A stretch of DNA of 64,000 nt from positions 124,001-188,000 of the forward strand of contig NZ_JAEUAV010000001.1 of NCBI RefSeq assembly GCF_019511605.1, written 5' to 3'. Below the pieces are notes generated by a model, which made no database searches, was not told where the DNA came from, and saw only the letters and a list, made by a program, of their open reading frames with translations. The stretch is from Paraburkholderia phenoliruptrix (GTDB lineage Bacteria > Pseudomonadota > Gammaproteobacteria > Burkholderiales > Burkholderiaceae). Shown one piece after another: positions 29,001 to 37,844 of this stretch; the stretch's first letter is position 1, and each line of letters starts with the position of its first letter. The translations under genes were made by a program, and so were the position numbers.

Positions 29001-29694
29001 CCAGCGCCTGGGTCTGTTCCGCCTGCTGACGCAGCGCCTTGTCGTACGCACCGGCCAGGTTCAGTAATTCCCGGCGGCCCATCCAAGCAAGCAGGCTGTT
29101 TATGCCGATGCTGAAGATCAGAAACACCGTGACCAGCACGCCGGTGAGGCGCCGCGACGCCTCGCTGCGTTCCTGGCGCAAGCGCAGTTCCACGTCGAGG
29201 AAGTCGTCGAACTCCTTTCGTATGGCGTCGAATTCCATCTTGCCGCGCCCGCTCGTCACGATGCTCGCCACGTCCTGCATTCTGCGGCGCGAGTCGATCA
29301 TGTTTTCGGCAAAGCGGTTCCAGCGCTCCTGAATCGTAGCGATCTGCTTGAGCTTTTCGACCTGCATCGGGTTGTCGGAAACGAGAGCCTGCAGTTCCTC
29401 CATTTGCGCTTTGAACTGCGGGCCGCCGCTGTCGTATTGGCCGAGAAAGCTTTCGTCACCCGTAATGAGGAACCCGCGCATTGACGATTCGCGCTCCACC
29501 GCGAGACGCAGCATCTGATTTGCCTTGCCGATCACGCGCTCTGAGTGCTCCGCGAGATTCGTGGTGGAAACGAGGTAGACAATCAGCCCCACGAATACGG
29601 CTATCGTGATCAGGCCGACCAATAACGGCAATGCGATGTTCCGGCGGATGATGCCGCGAAAGTAGCGTTCGTCGACAACCTGGGATGCGGTCAT
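26098..29694 (-). CDS. hybrid sensor histidine kinase: CHASE3-GAF-HisKA-HATPase-REC-REC-REC
   Basis: A 1198-residue membrane kinase. TM1 (about 20-42) and TM2 (about 185-205) flank a CHASE3-like sensor containing RESSMRGFLITGDESFL. A GAF domain follows at about 245-390, a coiled coil at 390-500, HisKA with SHELRTPLNSSL, and an ATPase with NLLSNAVKF and GGSGLGLSISRE. Three receivers come last: VAVEDD...LLDVGLPD, LVIEDD...VTDLALPD and LLAEDD...LMDIMMPEMDG. Such kinases feed phosphorelays and stress responses. The frame opens at TTG 29712; ATG 29694 is preferred. First gene of a four-gene operon with cheR, cheB and REC-kinase genes. Confidence 0.92.
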   Translation of the reverse strand: MTASQVVDERYFRGIIRRNIALPLLVGLITIAVFVGLIVYLVSTTNLAEHSERVIGKANQMLRLAVERESSMRGFLITGDESFLGQYDSGGPQFKAQMEELQALVSDNPMQVEKLKQIATIQERWNRFAENMIDSRRRMQDVASIVTSGRGKMEFDAIRKEFDDFLDVELRLRQERSEASRRLTGVLVTVFLIFSIGINSLLAWMGRRELLNLAGAYDKALRQQAEQTQALERQVWLRSGQRMLAERVVGQATPQLVGTAMLDCLAQYLDAVVAALYVRDKRHGTLRRIATYGFSREGEQAAARDFGQADTLVGQAAVSRRMVVMRDVPDNYIQVVSATGKSAPKNLIIMPVASEGEVNGVVELGFMRPLAPRDEEFIELVSNSMGDFIEAALYRERLQDALIETQQLNEELQVQQEELRVSNEGLEERGRALLDTQTRLQAQQAELEQTNVQLEEYAHRLERQKAELLRAQDDLAANAERLEQSSRYKSEFLANMSHELRTPLNSSLILAKLLQQNRTGNLTEEQVRYAETIHASNSDLLVLINDILDLSKVEAGQVSVELETVSIDATLQSLEELFKPMAGAKHLSLVFDRLPGAPETIVSDGQRVTQILRNLLSNAVKFTERGEVALSVAPADDGMLRIDVRDSGIGIAADKLEMIFEAFQQADGSTSRQYGGSGLGLSISREFARLLGGRITVASELGKGSVFTLWLPLDARAALAAGGESATAAAQQATPAIATGTNGNADQALVAPVSWSDAAASVITPANGLLAARPASAEGAGSAAQAGGAQESGLAAIADDREHRTRAGRLIVAVEDDLAFAEILRDLVHELDFDFVHASNAASGLALVRDMRPAAVLLDVGLPDRSGLTVLEWLKNDPLTRHIPIHIVSATDHADKALHLGAIGYTLKPTARSTMEAAIRRLEARLQQRLKRVLVIEDDTPMRESIRALLQSENTEIVAVATLSEALEHLGKLSFDCVVTDLALPDGTGYDLLERLAGNPEHAALPVIVYTGRMLSDEEEHRLRRYSKSIIIKGAKSPERLLDEVTLFLHSVESSLAPEQQRMLRTVRQRDNAFEGRTILLAEDDVRNIFALSHVIEPLGAKLQIARNGREALEALENGPEVDLILMDIMMPEMDGLTAMGEIRRNPRFAHLPIIALTAKAMANDRLRCLEAGADDYVSKPIDVDKLVALCRVWLRQR

Positions 29695-29936
29695 TTTTTC
29701 TATATTCAGCAAGACGGGTCGTTGCGATCCGGAATATTTTTCGGGGATCCCGCGTGGGTTCTCGCGTGGTTAGGCAAGCGCTTAATCATACCTGACGGGT
29801 CCTCGTTATGGCGCATACGAGCGCCGTTTTGCCTCACCGCACAAGGCGCGAAGCACGCACGCAACTTTGGCCGACCGGCTGCGGTCAATCATGCGGACAA
29901 CGCAAGCCAATCATCCCTTCCCGACCTGTTCAACCG

Positions 29937-31790
29937 ATGACCGATAACGCCTACGCTGTCACCCGTCTGCGCCGTTTGCGCGGTCTGCGACTTTGCAATG
30001 CGCTCGTTGCCGCGCTCGTACTGCATGCGTGTTTCGCGAGCGCCGCTGCTATTGCCCCTGGCACCCAGCCGCAAAATGACGCTGCGACAACTAACAGCGG
30101 CGCCATCACCCAGGTCGCGCTGCATGTAGAACCGCCTGCGCAGGCGTCCCCGGTTGTGCCCGTGCCGCCCTCCGAGCAGTACCCTGAGCTCTATCGCGAC
30201 GTTGAGCTGGCCCACCTCTTTCCCGACAGCAAGACTTTCGCCGACATGGTGCCGCTCGAGCCGCCATCGCAGATCGCCGCGAATTACACGAGCGCGAAGC
30301 AGCAGCCGGGCTTCAATCTCGGCGACTTCGTCAAGCGTAACTTCGCGCTGCCTGCAAGGGAATCGAAGAGCTATGTGTCCGATCCGAACCAGGACGTAGT
30401 GAGCCATATCGACACGCTGTGGACCGTGCTGCGGCGCGAGCCCGACTCCACTGCAAGCCGCTGGTCGTCGCTGCTGCCCCTGCCCGATCCGTACATCGTG
30501 CCGGGCGACCGCTTCGACGAAATCTACTACTGGGACTCGTACTTCATCATGCTCGGACTCGAAGCGAGCGGGCGCCACGCCATGGTGGTCGATGCCCTGA
30601 AGAACTTCGCAGCCCTGATCGATCGTTATGGCCACATTCCCAACGGCAACCGCACCTACTACCTGAGCCGCTCACAGCCGCCGTTCTTTGCGCAGATGGT
30701 GCGGCTCGTGGCCGACAAGGACGGCGACGCCGTGTATGCGCAATACCTGCCGCAGTTGCGACGCGAGTACGCATACTGGATGAACGGCAGCGAGGGCCTT
30801 GCCGCCGGCCACGCGAGCCGCCATGTCGTGCGCCTCGCGGACGGCACGCTGCTCAACCGCTACTGGGACGAGCGAGCGGCGCCGCGCGACGAGTCGTATC
30901 GCGAAGACGTGGCCAGCTCGCAGCAAACGCCGCAGCGCAATCCAGAAGACCTGTGGCGCAATCTGCGCGCGGGCGGCGAAACAGGCTGGGATTTCAGCTC
31001 ACGCTGGTTCGCCGACGGCAAGACGCTCGCCACCGTCGACGTCACATCGCTCGCGCCGGTGGACCTGAATTGCCTGCTGGTGGATCTGGAGCGCGCGCTT
31101 GCCAAGGCGTACCGCATGCGCGGCGACGTCACGCACGCAGAGAACATGGCGCAGCGAGCCGCAACGCGCGCAGACACCATTCGCCGTGTGCTGTGGGACC
31201 CGCAATTGCAGGCCTTCGGCGACTACGACTTCGTGCATCGCACGCTCACACACAAGCTGACTGCCGCAACGGTTTATCCGCTCTATACGGGGGTGGCGAG
31301 CCGGCAGCAGGCAAAGGCCGTCGCGGTGACCTTGCAGCGTGAAATGCTGCGCCCTGGCGGCCTCGTTACGACGCGGGTCGCAAGCGGCCAGCAGTGGGAC
31401 GCGCCGAACGGCTGGGCGCCGCTGCAATATCTCGCGGTGATCGGCTTGCGCCGCTACAGCGAAGCTGCGCTCGCGCAAACCATCGCAACGCGCTGGATCA
31501 GAACCAACGTCTCCTACTACCAGCACACCGGAAAGCTGGTCGAGAAATACGATGTGGAAGCCGCTGCGCCCGGCGTGGCCGCGGGCGGCGGCGAATATCC
31601 GTTGCAGGACGGGTTCGGCTGGACCAACGGCGTGTTGCGCACGTTGCTCGCGCTTTATCCGCAAGCCGTCAGCAGTTCGCGCCCGAGCGATATTCCCGCA
31701 GGCCCAGCGGGCGTCTCGGCGGCTGCAGCGTCTGCCGCAGCCGCACCGAAAAATACGCACCGGCTGCAAGGCATGCGCGTGAATCCGTAA
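29937..31790 (+). CDS. treA: periplasmic trehalase (GH37)
   Basis: A 617-residue glycoside hydrolase that splits trehalose into two glucose molecules. Both trehalase signatures are present: PGDRFDEIYYWDSYF (one Gly to Asp change from the usual pattern) and QWDAPNGWAPLQY; KYDVEA and GGGEYPLQDGFGWTNGV form the catalytic end. A hydrophobic signal peptide (LCNALVAALVLHACFASAAA) shows export to the periplasm. The frame is open upstream to 29808, but the ATG at 29937 places the signal peptide correctly. It stands alone, convergent with mipA. Confidence 0.94.
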   Translation: MTDNAYAVTRLRRLRGLRLCNALVAALVLHACFASAAAIAPGTQPQNDAATTNSGAITQVALHVEPPAQASPVVPVPPSEQYPELYRDVELAHLFPDSKTFADMVPLEPPSQIAANYTSAKQQPGFNLGDFVKRNFALPARESKSYVSDPNQDVVSHIDTLWTVLRREPDSTASRWSSLLPLPDPYIVPGDRFDEIYYWDSYFIMLGLEASGRHAMVVDALKNFAALIDRYGHIPNGNRTYYLSRSQPPFFAQMVRLVADKDGDAVYAQYLPQLRREYAYWMNGSEGLAAGHASRHVVRLADGTLLNRYWDERAAPRDESYREDVASSQQTPQRNPEDLWRNLRAGGETGWDFSSRWFADGKTLATVDVTSLAPVDLNCLLVDLERALAKAYRMRGDVTHAENMAQRAATRADTIRRVLWDPQLQAFGDYDFVHRTLTHKLTAATVYPLYTGVASRQQAKAVAVTLQREMLRPGGLVTTRVASGQQWDAPNGWAPLQYLAVIGLRRYSEAALAQTIATRWIRTNVSYYQHTGKLVEKYDVEAAAPGVAAGGGEYPLQDGFGWTNGVLRTLLALYPQAVSSSRPSDIPAGPAGVSAAAASAAAAPKNTHRLQGMRVNP

Positions 31791-31791
31791 T

Positions 31792-31837
31792 CGCCGCGGT
31801 TACGCAAGCGCTGCGCACTCTTTGCGTAACCGGGGCG
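31792..31837. terminator. inverted repeat between convergent treA and mipA
   Basis: GGTTACGCAA (31798-31807) pairs with TTGCGTAACC (31822-31831); flanking CGCC and GGCG extend the stem. It starts right after the treA stop and lies between two convergent genes, so it may act as a two-way terminator. There is no T-tract, which lowers the confidence. Confidence 0.5.
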
Positions 31838-31861
31838 ATTGCGCCTCGCGTGATGCCCCGC

Positions 31862-32758
31862 TCAGAACCGGTAGTTGATGGATATGTCGGCCACACCGTT
31901 GGCCTTGCGGTGCGTGATCGGACTATTCCCCGCACTGCCGACGAGCTGCTGGAACGCGCCGTCGGCAGTGGCAAACCAGTGCTTGTCGAACAGCCACACG
32001 GCGCTAATGCCGAAGCCTACCGACTTGAAGCCTGCGCTTGCGTGATATTGCCGATACCCGGAACGCGCCGCCTGGTTCTGGTTGACGCCAAACCAGCTAT
32101 TCATATAAGTGGAGTCGGCGAGCGTTACGTTCGGACCCGCGAACCAGAAGAACTTCTTCGAGCTGCCGGGCATGGGCATATACGCGCCTAAATCGCCGAT
32201 CCATCCGTTGGAGCCGCCAAAATAGCGGCGCACGTCCGCGCGCAATACCAGCGGAAAGTCCTTTGAGACCACGTATTCACCCGACAGCTTGAGGCCAGGT
32301 GCGGGGTTGATGTTGCCAAGCCCGTTCAGCTCCTGTGGATCGTCGTGGCCGCGCCGCCCCAGGTCGTAGACCGCTGCGAGGCTCGCGCGCCAGTTCTGCC
32401 CTTGTGCGAAGTTGACCCCCAGACCTTCGCCGCTCGAGAAGAAGAACAGATCCTTATAGCGCACGTCGACGCTTGGTCCAGCCATCAGGTGATAGCGGTC
32501 CGAGCCTTCATAGCGCGGCTGAAACGAAGTGGCAGCGCCAATGCGCAACTGCCAGTCGGGAACGGTCGGCTGCCACATCTTCTGCAGCGGGATGCCGACC
32601 GAGTACTGCCATTCGCCCAGCGGCGAAGGGGTTTGCGCGAGCGCCGTCCCCGGTAGAGCGGCGATGCCGCCAACAGCGAGCGCCGTCAAGGAAGTCGCCG
32701 CGATGCCTGTTTGTTTATTGCGGATCTTCCCGATCCACTTTCTACGGCTGTTCAACAC
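31862..32758 (-). CDS. MipA/OmpV family outer membrane protein
   Basis: A 298-residue protein with a signal peptide ending ALPGTALAQ, then alternating beta strands with aromatic girdles (QPRYEGSDRYHLMAGPSVDVRYKDLFFFSSGEGLGVNF) and a C-terminal phenylalanine, as expected for an outer-membrane barrel. The family was named for MltA-interacting scaffolding but many members have unknown roles. The frame opens at TTG 32761; GTG 32758 is preferred because GGAGG lies 5 nt upstream. Confidence 0.88.
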   Translation of the reverse strand: MLNSRRKWIGKIRNKQTGIAATSLTALAVGGIAALPGTALAQTPSPLGEWQYSVGIPLQKMWQPTVPDWQLRIGAATSFQPRYEGSDRYHLMAGPSVDVRYKDLFFFSSGEGLGVNFAQGQNWRASLAAVYDLGRRGHDDPQELNGLGNINPAPGLKLSGEYVVSKDFPLVLRADVRRYFGGSNGWIGDLGAYMPMPGSSKKFFWFAGPNVTLADSTYMNSWFGVNQNQAARSGYRQYHASAGFKSVGFGISAVWLFDKHWFATADGAFQQLVGSAGNSPITHRKANGVADISINYRF

Positions 32759-33141
32759 CAATGCCTCCGATCTCGCTTATCGCGATGAGGGTTACGTTTC
32801 TCGCGTGCTTCCGGCGTCTCGCGCAGACAATGGGCGAGCGCCGCGTTACTACGCGCAGCATGTAATTTTTTCAGCTACGACATGCGTTGCACGGCAAAGC
32901 GCCAGCTGCTCCCCGTTGGCTTGCGGCAATGCACCAGGCCATGCACAGCGGTATTCGTCGGGACATAAGAAAAGCAAGTTTTGCCGACGGACCTGCTAGT
33001 GCAAAATACGGGCCTACGGCGTCGAGGCGGGCCTCCATCGCTCGATATAGCGCTTCCTAGAGCACCTCCCACGGCAGCCAAGCGAGCTTCGCCGTGCGAT
33101 ACGCCTCGGGTCAAAGGCGATTGCCGCAAAAGCTGGCGGAT
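32759..33141. other. 383-bp gene-free stretch upstream of mipA
   Basis: No frame here has coding character. It lies between the msrA stop and the mipA start, both on the minus strand, and should hold the mipA promoter. The GGAGG of mipA is at 32764-32768. No clear terminator for msrA or strong -35/-10 pair was identified. Confidence 0.6.
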
Positions 33142-33894
33142 TTACTGCGCTTGCGGAACGAGCACCGCCTTGTCGCGGTACAAATTGGGGAATAGCCGCT
33201 TCAGGTTGGCGACCTTGGGCATGTCATTGAGCGCGATGTAGGCGGAGTTGGGGTGCTGCGTCAGGTAATTCTGGTGATAGAACTCGGCCGGATAAAAGCC
33301 CTTGAACGCCTCTACCTTCGTCACGATGGGCGCCGGAAAGGCCTGCGCTTTATCGAGCTGCGCGATATAGCTTTGCGCGACGCGCCGCTGCGTGTCGTTC
33401 AACGGGAACACCGCCGACCGGTATTGCGGGCCGCTGTCTGGCCCTTGACGATCGAGTTGAGTCGGGTCGTGAATCACAGAAAAGTACACCTGGAGCAACT
33501 GCCCGTAGGTGACCTGAGCCGGATCGAACGCGACCTGCACCGCCTCCGCGTGGCCAGTGGCGCCGCCGCTTACCGTTTCGTAATGCGCGGTCTCGCGCCC
33601 GCCGCCCGAATAGCCGGAGACAGCCTGCTTCACGCCTCGCACATGCTGGAACACGCCCTGCACGCCCCAGAAGCAGCCGCCCGCGAACACCGCGCTCTCT
33701 TCGTGAGCGGATGCCGCTGCCACCGGCTCGTCCAGTGCGGGCGGCGCAATTGGCACTGCCTGCTCCGCCGAAAACGCGACGCGTTGCGCGAGAAAGAGCC
33801 CGAGTAGCAGCGCAACTGCGCCCACGCCGCCGGGAAGGCGGCGCGCCGAGCGCGAGCCGCGGTGCCTGCTGTCGATACGCTTGCCGATATTCAT
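33142..33894 (-). CDS. msrA: peptide methionine sulfoxide reductase A, exported
   Basis: A 250-residue protein that reduces methionine-S-sulfoxide in proteins. The catalytic cysteine lies in FAGGCFWGVQGVF, followed by GYSGGG, TGHAEAVQV and YHQNYL motifs. An N-terminal hydrophobic segment (GAVALLLGLFLAQRVAFSA) about 25-45 residues in predicts secretion or membrane anchoring, so it probably repairs periplasmic proteins. ATG 33894 has an AGGACGGA site just upstream; the frame beyond it to 33984 is probably non-coding. Confidence 0.92.
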   Translation of the reverse strand: MNIGKRIDSRHRGSRSARRLPGGVGAVALLLGLFLAQRVAFSAEQAVPIAPPALDEPVAAASAHEESAVFAGGCFWGVQGVFQHVRGVKQAVSGYSGGGRETAHYETVSGGATGHAEAVQVAFDPAQVTYGQLLQVYFSVIHDPTQLDRQGPDSGPQYRSAVFPLNDTQRRVAQSYIAQLDKAQAFPAPIVTKVEAFKGFYPAEFYHQNYLTQHPNSAYIALNDMPKVANLKRLFPNLYRDKAVLVPQAQ

Positions 33895-34065
33895 GATGTC
33901 CGTCCTGATTGCATCTTGATGAGAGCGATACCGTTTGCCGTGGCGAACGGCCCCAGACGTTGGTCGTGCGAACGCCCCAGTCATGACAGCATGCGCGACT
34001 TTTCCGCTTTGCGTTTGCTTTGCGTTTCACTTCGCGCTGGCCGGTGCAACGTGCGCAGCAGGATG

Positions 34066-34605
34066 TCACAGCGGAAAGCGCGTGGTCGAGAGAATTTCCT
34101 TGAGCACCATGAACGAGCGGATCTGCCGTACGCCCGGTAAATACAGCAACTGCTCGGCGTGCAGACGGTTGAAGCTGTCGCTGTCGCGCGTGCGAATGGT
34201 CATGAAGTAATCGAACTCGCCCGTTACGACGTGGCACTCCATGCAGCCGGGCACTTTCTGCGCGGCTTTTTCGAAGTCGGCAAACGACTCCGGCGTCGAG
34301 CGGTCGAGCACCACGCCGATGATTACCAGCATGCCCGCACCCGCCGACTTCGGGTCGATCAACGCGACCACGCCGCGAATCAGGCCCGATTCCTTCAAAC
34401 GCTCCACCCGCCGCAGGCACGCCGGTGCACTAAGTTTGACTTTGGCCGCGAGGGCGACGTTGGAGATGGACGCGTCCGTTTGCAACTGGCGCAGGATCGC
34501 GCGGTCGATGCGGTCCAACGACTCGAGAGAGGCGGATTCAGCGCCGCGAGCGGCAGCCGGGGTTGCCGATGCCCCACGCACTTTTGTTTTGTCCGAAGGC
34601 TTCAT
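34066..34605 (-). CDS. Lrp/AsnC-family regulator, probable regulator of acdS (AcdR-type)
   Basis: A 179-residue regulator: helix-turn-helix at about residues 24-70 (DRIDRAILRQLQTDASISNVALAAKVKLSAPACLRRVERL) and a RAM effector-binding domain after about 85 (VVTGEFDYFMTIRTRD). It is divergent from acdS with 149 bp between the starts, the arrangement known for AcdR, an Lrp-type activator of ACC deaminase genes in other proteobacteria. The frame is open to 34680, but ATG 34605 fits the domain start; no good ribosome binding site is visible. Confidence 0.88.
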   Translation of the reverse strand: MKPSDKTKVRGASATPAAARGAESASLESLDRIDRAILRQLQTDASISNVALAAKVKLSAPACLRRVERLKESGLIRGVVALIDPKSAGAGMLVIIGVVLDRSTPESFADFEKAAQKVPGCMECHVVTGEFDYFMTIRTRDSDSFNRLHAEQLLYLPGVRQIRSFMVLKEILSTTRFPL

Positions 34606-34638
34606 AGAGAAATAAACAGGACCGGGATTGGTGTACAT

Positions 34639-34653
34639 ATTACGCAAATTACG
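34639..34653. promoter_or_regulatory. possible Lrp-type site: ATTACG direct repeat
   Basis: ATTACG occurs at 34639-34644 and again at 34648-34653, a 9-bp period in AT-rich DNA between the divergent Lrp-type gene and acdS. Lrp-family proteins favour such short AT-rich repeats. Assignment is inference only. Confidence 0.35.
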
Positions 34654-34754
34654 TCCGAAGCATTTTCTTCGCAAGCTCATTTCTCACCGTTTTTCCTACC
34701 ATGTGTTGAACGCGGCCGCCCCTGCCCGCGCCCCACATCGACCATGGAGATGCC

Positions 34755-35771
34755 ATGAACCTGCAACGCTTTCCCCGCTACCCGCTCACTTTTGGACCGA
34801 CACCCATCCAGCCGCTCAAGCGCTTGAGCGATCACCTGGGCGGCAACGTGCAGTTGTATGCGAAGCGGGAGGACTGCAACAGCGGCTTTGCGTTCGGCGG
34901 CAACAAGACTCGCAAGCTCGAATACCTGATTCCCGAGGCGCTTGCGCAAGGCTGCGACACGCTGGTGTCGATTGGCGGCATTCAGTCGAATCAGACGCGC
35001 CAGGTCGCGGCGGTCGCCGCGCATCTCGGCATGAAGTGCGTGCTGGTGCAGGAAAACTGGGTCAACTATTCGGACGCGGTGTACGACCGCGTCGGTAACA
35101 TTCAGATGTCGCGCATACTGGGCGCCGATGTGCGCCTCGTCCCGGACGGCTTTGACATAGGCTTTCGCAAAAGCTGGGAAGACGCGCTCGAAAGCGTGCG
35201 CGCCGCGGGCGGCAAGCCTTACGCGATTCCTGCCGGCTGCTCGGACCATCCGCTAGGCGGCCTCGGCTTTGTCGGCTTTGCCGAGGAAGTGCGCCAGCAG
35301 GAGGCAGAGCTCGGCTTCAAATTCGACTATATCGTGGTGTGTTCGGTGACGGGCAGCACGCAAGCCGGCATGGTGGTGGGCTTTGCCGCCGACGGTCGTG
35401 CGGATCGGGTGATCGGCATCGACGCATCGGCCAAGCCCGCGCAGACCCGCGAGCAGATCACGCGAATCGCCCGGCAAACTGCGGAGAAAGTGGGCCTCGG
35501 GCGGGACATCACGCAAAAGGACGTGGTGCTGGACGAGCGCTTCGGCGGCCCGGAATATGGCCTGCCCAATGCAGGCACGCTGGAGGCGATCCGCTTGTGC
35601 GCGCGCCTTGAAGGGGTGCTGACCGATCCGGTGTACGAAGGCAAGTCGATGCACGGTATGATCGAGATGGTGCGCAACGGCGAGTTTCCGCAAGGCTCGC
35701 GCGTGCTCTATGCGCATCTTGGCGGCGTGCCCGCCTTGAACGGCTACAGTTTTATTTTCCGCGACGGCTGA
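34755..35771 (+). CDS. acdS: 1-aminocyclopropane-1-carboxylate (ACC) deaminase
   Basis: A 338-residue PLP enzyme, the standard length, that breaks the plant ethylene precursor ACC into 2-oxobutyrate and ammonia. The PLP lysine is Lys51 (FGGNKTRK), with Ser78 in IGGIQSNQ, Tyr294, Glu295 and Leu322. Glu295 and Leu322 are the residues used to separate true ACC deaminases from D-cysteine desulfhydrases, so the call is firm. GGAG lies upstream of the ATG. It suggests plant association. Divergent from the Lrp-type regulator. Confidence 0.96.
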   Translation: MNLQRFPRYPLTFGPTPIQPLKRLSDHLGGNVQLYAKREDCNSGFAFGGNKTRKLEYLIPEALAQGCDTLVSIGGIQSNQTRQVAAVAAHLGMKCVLVQENWVNYSDAVYDRVGNIQMSRILGADVRLVPDGFDIGFRKSWEDALESVRAAGGKPYAIPAGCSDHPLGGLGFVGFAEEVRQQEAELGFKFDYIVVCSVTGSTQAGMVVGFAADGRADRVIGIDASAKPAQTREQITRIARQTAEKVGLGRDITQKDVVLDERFGGPEYGLPNAGTLEAIRLCARLEGVLTDPVYEGKSMHGMIEMVRNGEFPQGSRVLYAHLGGVPALNGYSFIFRDG

Positions 35772-35832
35772 GCACACGGTAATACAACGGCCCAGGCGCC
35801 TCTTTGACGCTCGGGCCGCGAGGCTCTCACGC

Positions 35833-36729
35833 TCATACCGTCAGGCGTTTTTTCAGGTGCTTGCGCAAGAAGTCCACGAAAGCGCGGATGGTCAGCGAGC
35901 TCTGCCGATGCTGCGGATATACCGCATACACGCCGGTCGAGCCCGGCATGAAATCGTCGAGCACCGTGACGAGCCGGCCGTCCCGCAGTGCGTCGGTAAC
36001 AATAAAATGAGGAAGCCGAACTATTCCCAACCCGGCTACCGCGGCGTCGCGAATCAGATCGCCATTGTTGGCGCGCAGCGGCCCGTGCACTTCAAAGCTC
36101 TTCATTGCGCCGTTCACGGCAAACTCCCAGGTCACCACGCCCCCGTGCCCGTAGAGCAGGCATGAATGGCCCGCGAGGTCCGCAGGCGTCGCGGGCCTGC
36201 CGCGGCGCCGCAGATACCCCGGGCTGCAGCATGCGACGAAATTCACGTCTACGAGTTTCTGCGCGATCAGCGTGGAATCCGGCAGGACGCCGATCCGCAC
36301 CGCCATGTCGAAGCCCTCGCCGACCACGTCGACAGTGCGATCGCTCAATTCCATGTCGAACCGCACGTCGCGGTGCTCGCGCAAGAAGTCCGCGACGAGA
36401 GGCGACAGATGCGTCATGCCGAACGACATCGGCGCGCTCACCCTCAGCAGCCCGCGCGGGCCCGCGCGCCGCAGCGACATGGCCTGCTCGGCCTCCTCCA
36501 CCTCGCTCAGAATGCGCCTGGCGCGCTCGTAGAACTCCTGGCCGAGTTCAGTGACGGCGAGCTTGCGCGTATTGCGCACGAGAAGCGGCACGCCGAGCGC
36601 TTCTTCCAACGCCATGACGCGGCGGCTGACGAATTGCTTCGACAGCGACATGCGCCTTGCGGCGGCCGTGAAGTTATGGGCGTCGACAGTCGCCACGAAG
36701 ATGCGCATGTCGTCCAGTTGCATCGGCAT
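35833..36729 (-). CDS. LysR-family transcriptional regulator
   Basis: A 298-residue LysR protein of the CrgA/DmlR-like group: winged helix with NFTAAARRMSLSKQFVSRRVMALEEALGVPLLVRNTRKLAVT and an effector domain from about residue 92 with RVSAPMSFGMTHLSPLV. The divergent neighbour is the pirin gene (start 36900), a common arrangement in which the regulator controls the pirin. Start is ATG 36729 or 36723. Effector unknown. Confidence 0.92.
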   Translation of the reverse strand: MPMQLDDMRIFVATVDAHNFTAAARRMSLSKQFVSRRVMALEEALGVPLLVRNTRKLAVTELGQEFYERARRILSEVEEAEQAMSLRRAGPRGLLRVSAPMSFGMTHLSPLVADFLREHRDVRFDMELSDRTVDVVGEGFDMAVRIGVLPDSTLIAQKLVDVNFVACCSPGYLRRRGRPATPADLAGHSCLLYGHGGVVTWEFAVNGAMKSFEVHGPLRANNGDLIRDAAVAGLGIVRLPHFIVTDALRDGRLVTVLDDFMPGSTGVYAVYPQHRQSSLTIRAFVDFLRKHLKKRLTV

Positions 36730-36899
36730 TGTCCACTTAAATAAGACAGTCTTTCCGGTTTGTTGGCAATTATACCCACTCCAGTTGACCTAAACTTCAA
36801 TTCACGGATCGCAGACAACGTTAGTGCCGATCACCCCGCAACGAAAGTTGCATCCAACGAGGAGCGCGACGCGTCAAGCGTGCCTCCACAGGAGAAAAA

Positions 36900-37625
36900 A
36901 TGCTCGAAATCAGACATGCCAATCAACGTGGCCGCGCGGAGCACGGCTGGCTTAGCTCGCGTCACACGTTTTCGTTCGCGCATTACCACGATCCGAAGCA
37001 GAATGGCTTCTCCGACCTGCTCGTCATCAACGACGACCGTGTCGCGCCGGCCCAAGGCTTCGGCAAGCACCCGCATCGCGATATGGAAATCTTTTCGTAC
37101 GTGCTGGAGGGCGCACTGGAACATAAGGACACGATGGGCACCGGCTCCGTGATCGTGCCCGGCGACATTCAGTTGATGAGCGCGGGAACCGGCGTTGCGC
37201 ACAGCGAGTACAACCATTCGAAGAGCGAACCGGTGCACTTTCTGCAAATCTGGATCGCGCCGGCGCAAAAGGGCACGGCACCGCGCTATCAGCAACAGCA
37301 TTTCAGCGAGCAGGACAAGCGCGGCGTGCTGCGCCTCGTTCTGTCGCCGGACGGTGCGAACGGTTCTCTGACGTTGCAGCAGGACGCCCGCGTTTATGCC
37401 GGGCTCTTCAACGGCGACGAAACGGCGCGACTCGAGCTGGCTAGCAACCGCTACGCGTATGTGCACGTCGCGCGCGGCAGCGTGACGGTGAACGGCGTCG
37501 AACTCGGCGAAGGCGACGGCGCACGCGTGCGCGGCGAAGAAGCGCTGACCTTCACGCAAGGTCACGACGCCGAGGTGCTGGTGTTCGACCTGCGCAACAT
37601 CGAGGTGTCGGAGTTGTGGGCTTGA
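36900..37625 (+). CDS. pirin family protein (YhhW-like, quercetin 2,3-dioxygenase type)
   Basis: A 241-residue bicupin. The first cupin holds the metal ligands in FGKHPHRDMEIFSYVLEGALEHKD and in AGTGVAHSEYNHS; the C-terminal cupin lacks ligands, as is usual. Relatives oxidise quercetin in vitro, but their role in cells is mostly unknown. AGGAG lies 6-7 nt before the ATG. A strong terminator follows at 37664. Probably regulated by the divergent LysR protein. Confidence 0.9.
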   Translation: MLEIRHANQRGRAEHGWLSSRHTFSFAHYHDPKQNGFSDLLVINDDRVAPAQGFGKHPHRDMEIFSYVLEGALEHKDTMGTGSVIVPGDIQLMSAGTGVAHSEYNHSKSEPVHFLQIWIAPAQKGTAPRYQQQHFSEQDKRGVLRLVLSPDGANGSLTLQQDARVYAGLFNGDETARLELASNRYAYVHVARGSVTVNGVELGEGDGARVRGEEALTFTQGHDAEVLVFDLRNIEVSELWA

Positions 37626-37663
37626 GCGGTGCTACCGCGTCATAAGCTCATTCGTAGTTGAGA

Positions 37664-37693
37664 GCCGCCCGGTTTGCGCCGGGCGGCTTTTTT
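37664..37693 (+). terminator. rho-independent terminator of the pirin gene
   Basis: A 9-bp GC stem (GCCGCCCGG, 37664-37672, with CCGGGCGGC, 37679-37687) with a 6-nt loop is followed by six T at 37688-37693, 39 bp after the pirin stop. Confidence 0.95.
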
Positions 37694-37795
37694 ACACGCG
37701 CGTGTTGCCTGATGGCTGATACCGGTGCAACGTTCCCGTACTTCTACCCGGGATGTCATGAGCACCGTATGACTGCTGCTCGATCAGCAAATGAA

Positions 37796-37819
37796 AACGG
37801 CGGCCCGCGGGCCGCCGTT
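37796..37819 (-). terminator. rho-independent terminator of ahpF
   Basis: A perfect 24-bp palindrome centred on CCCGCGGG lies 26 bp past the ahpF stop. On the minus strand it is followed by a TTTT run, as expected for termination of the ahpF message. Confidence 0.8.
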
Positions 37820-37844
37820 GTTCGCTACTGGTTGCGGGTGATCG

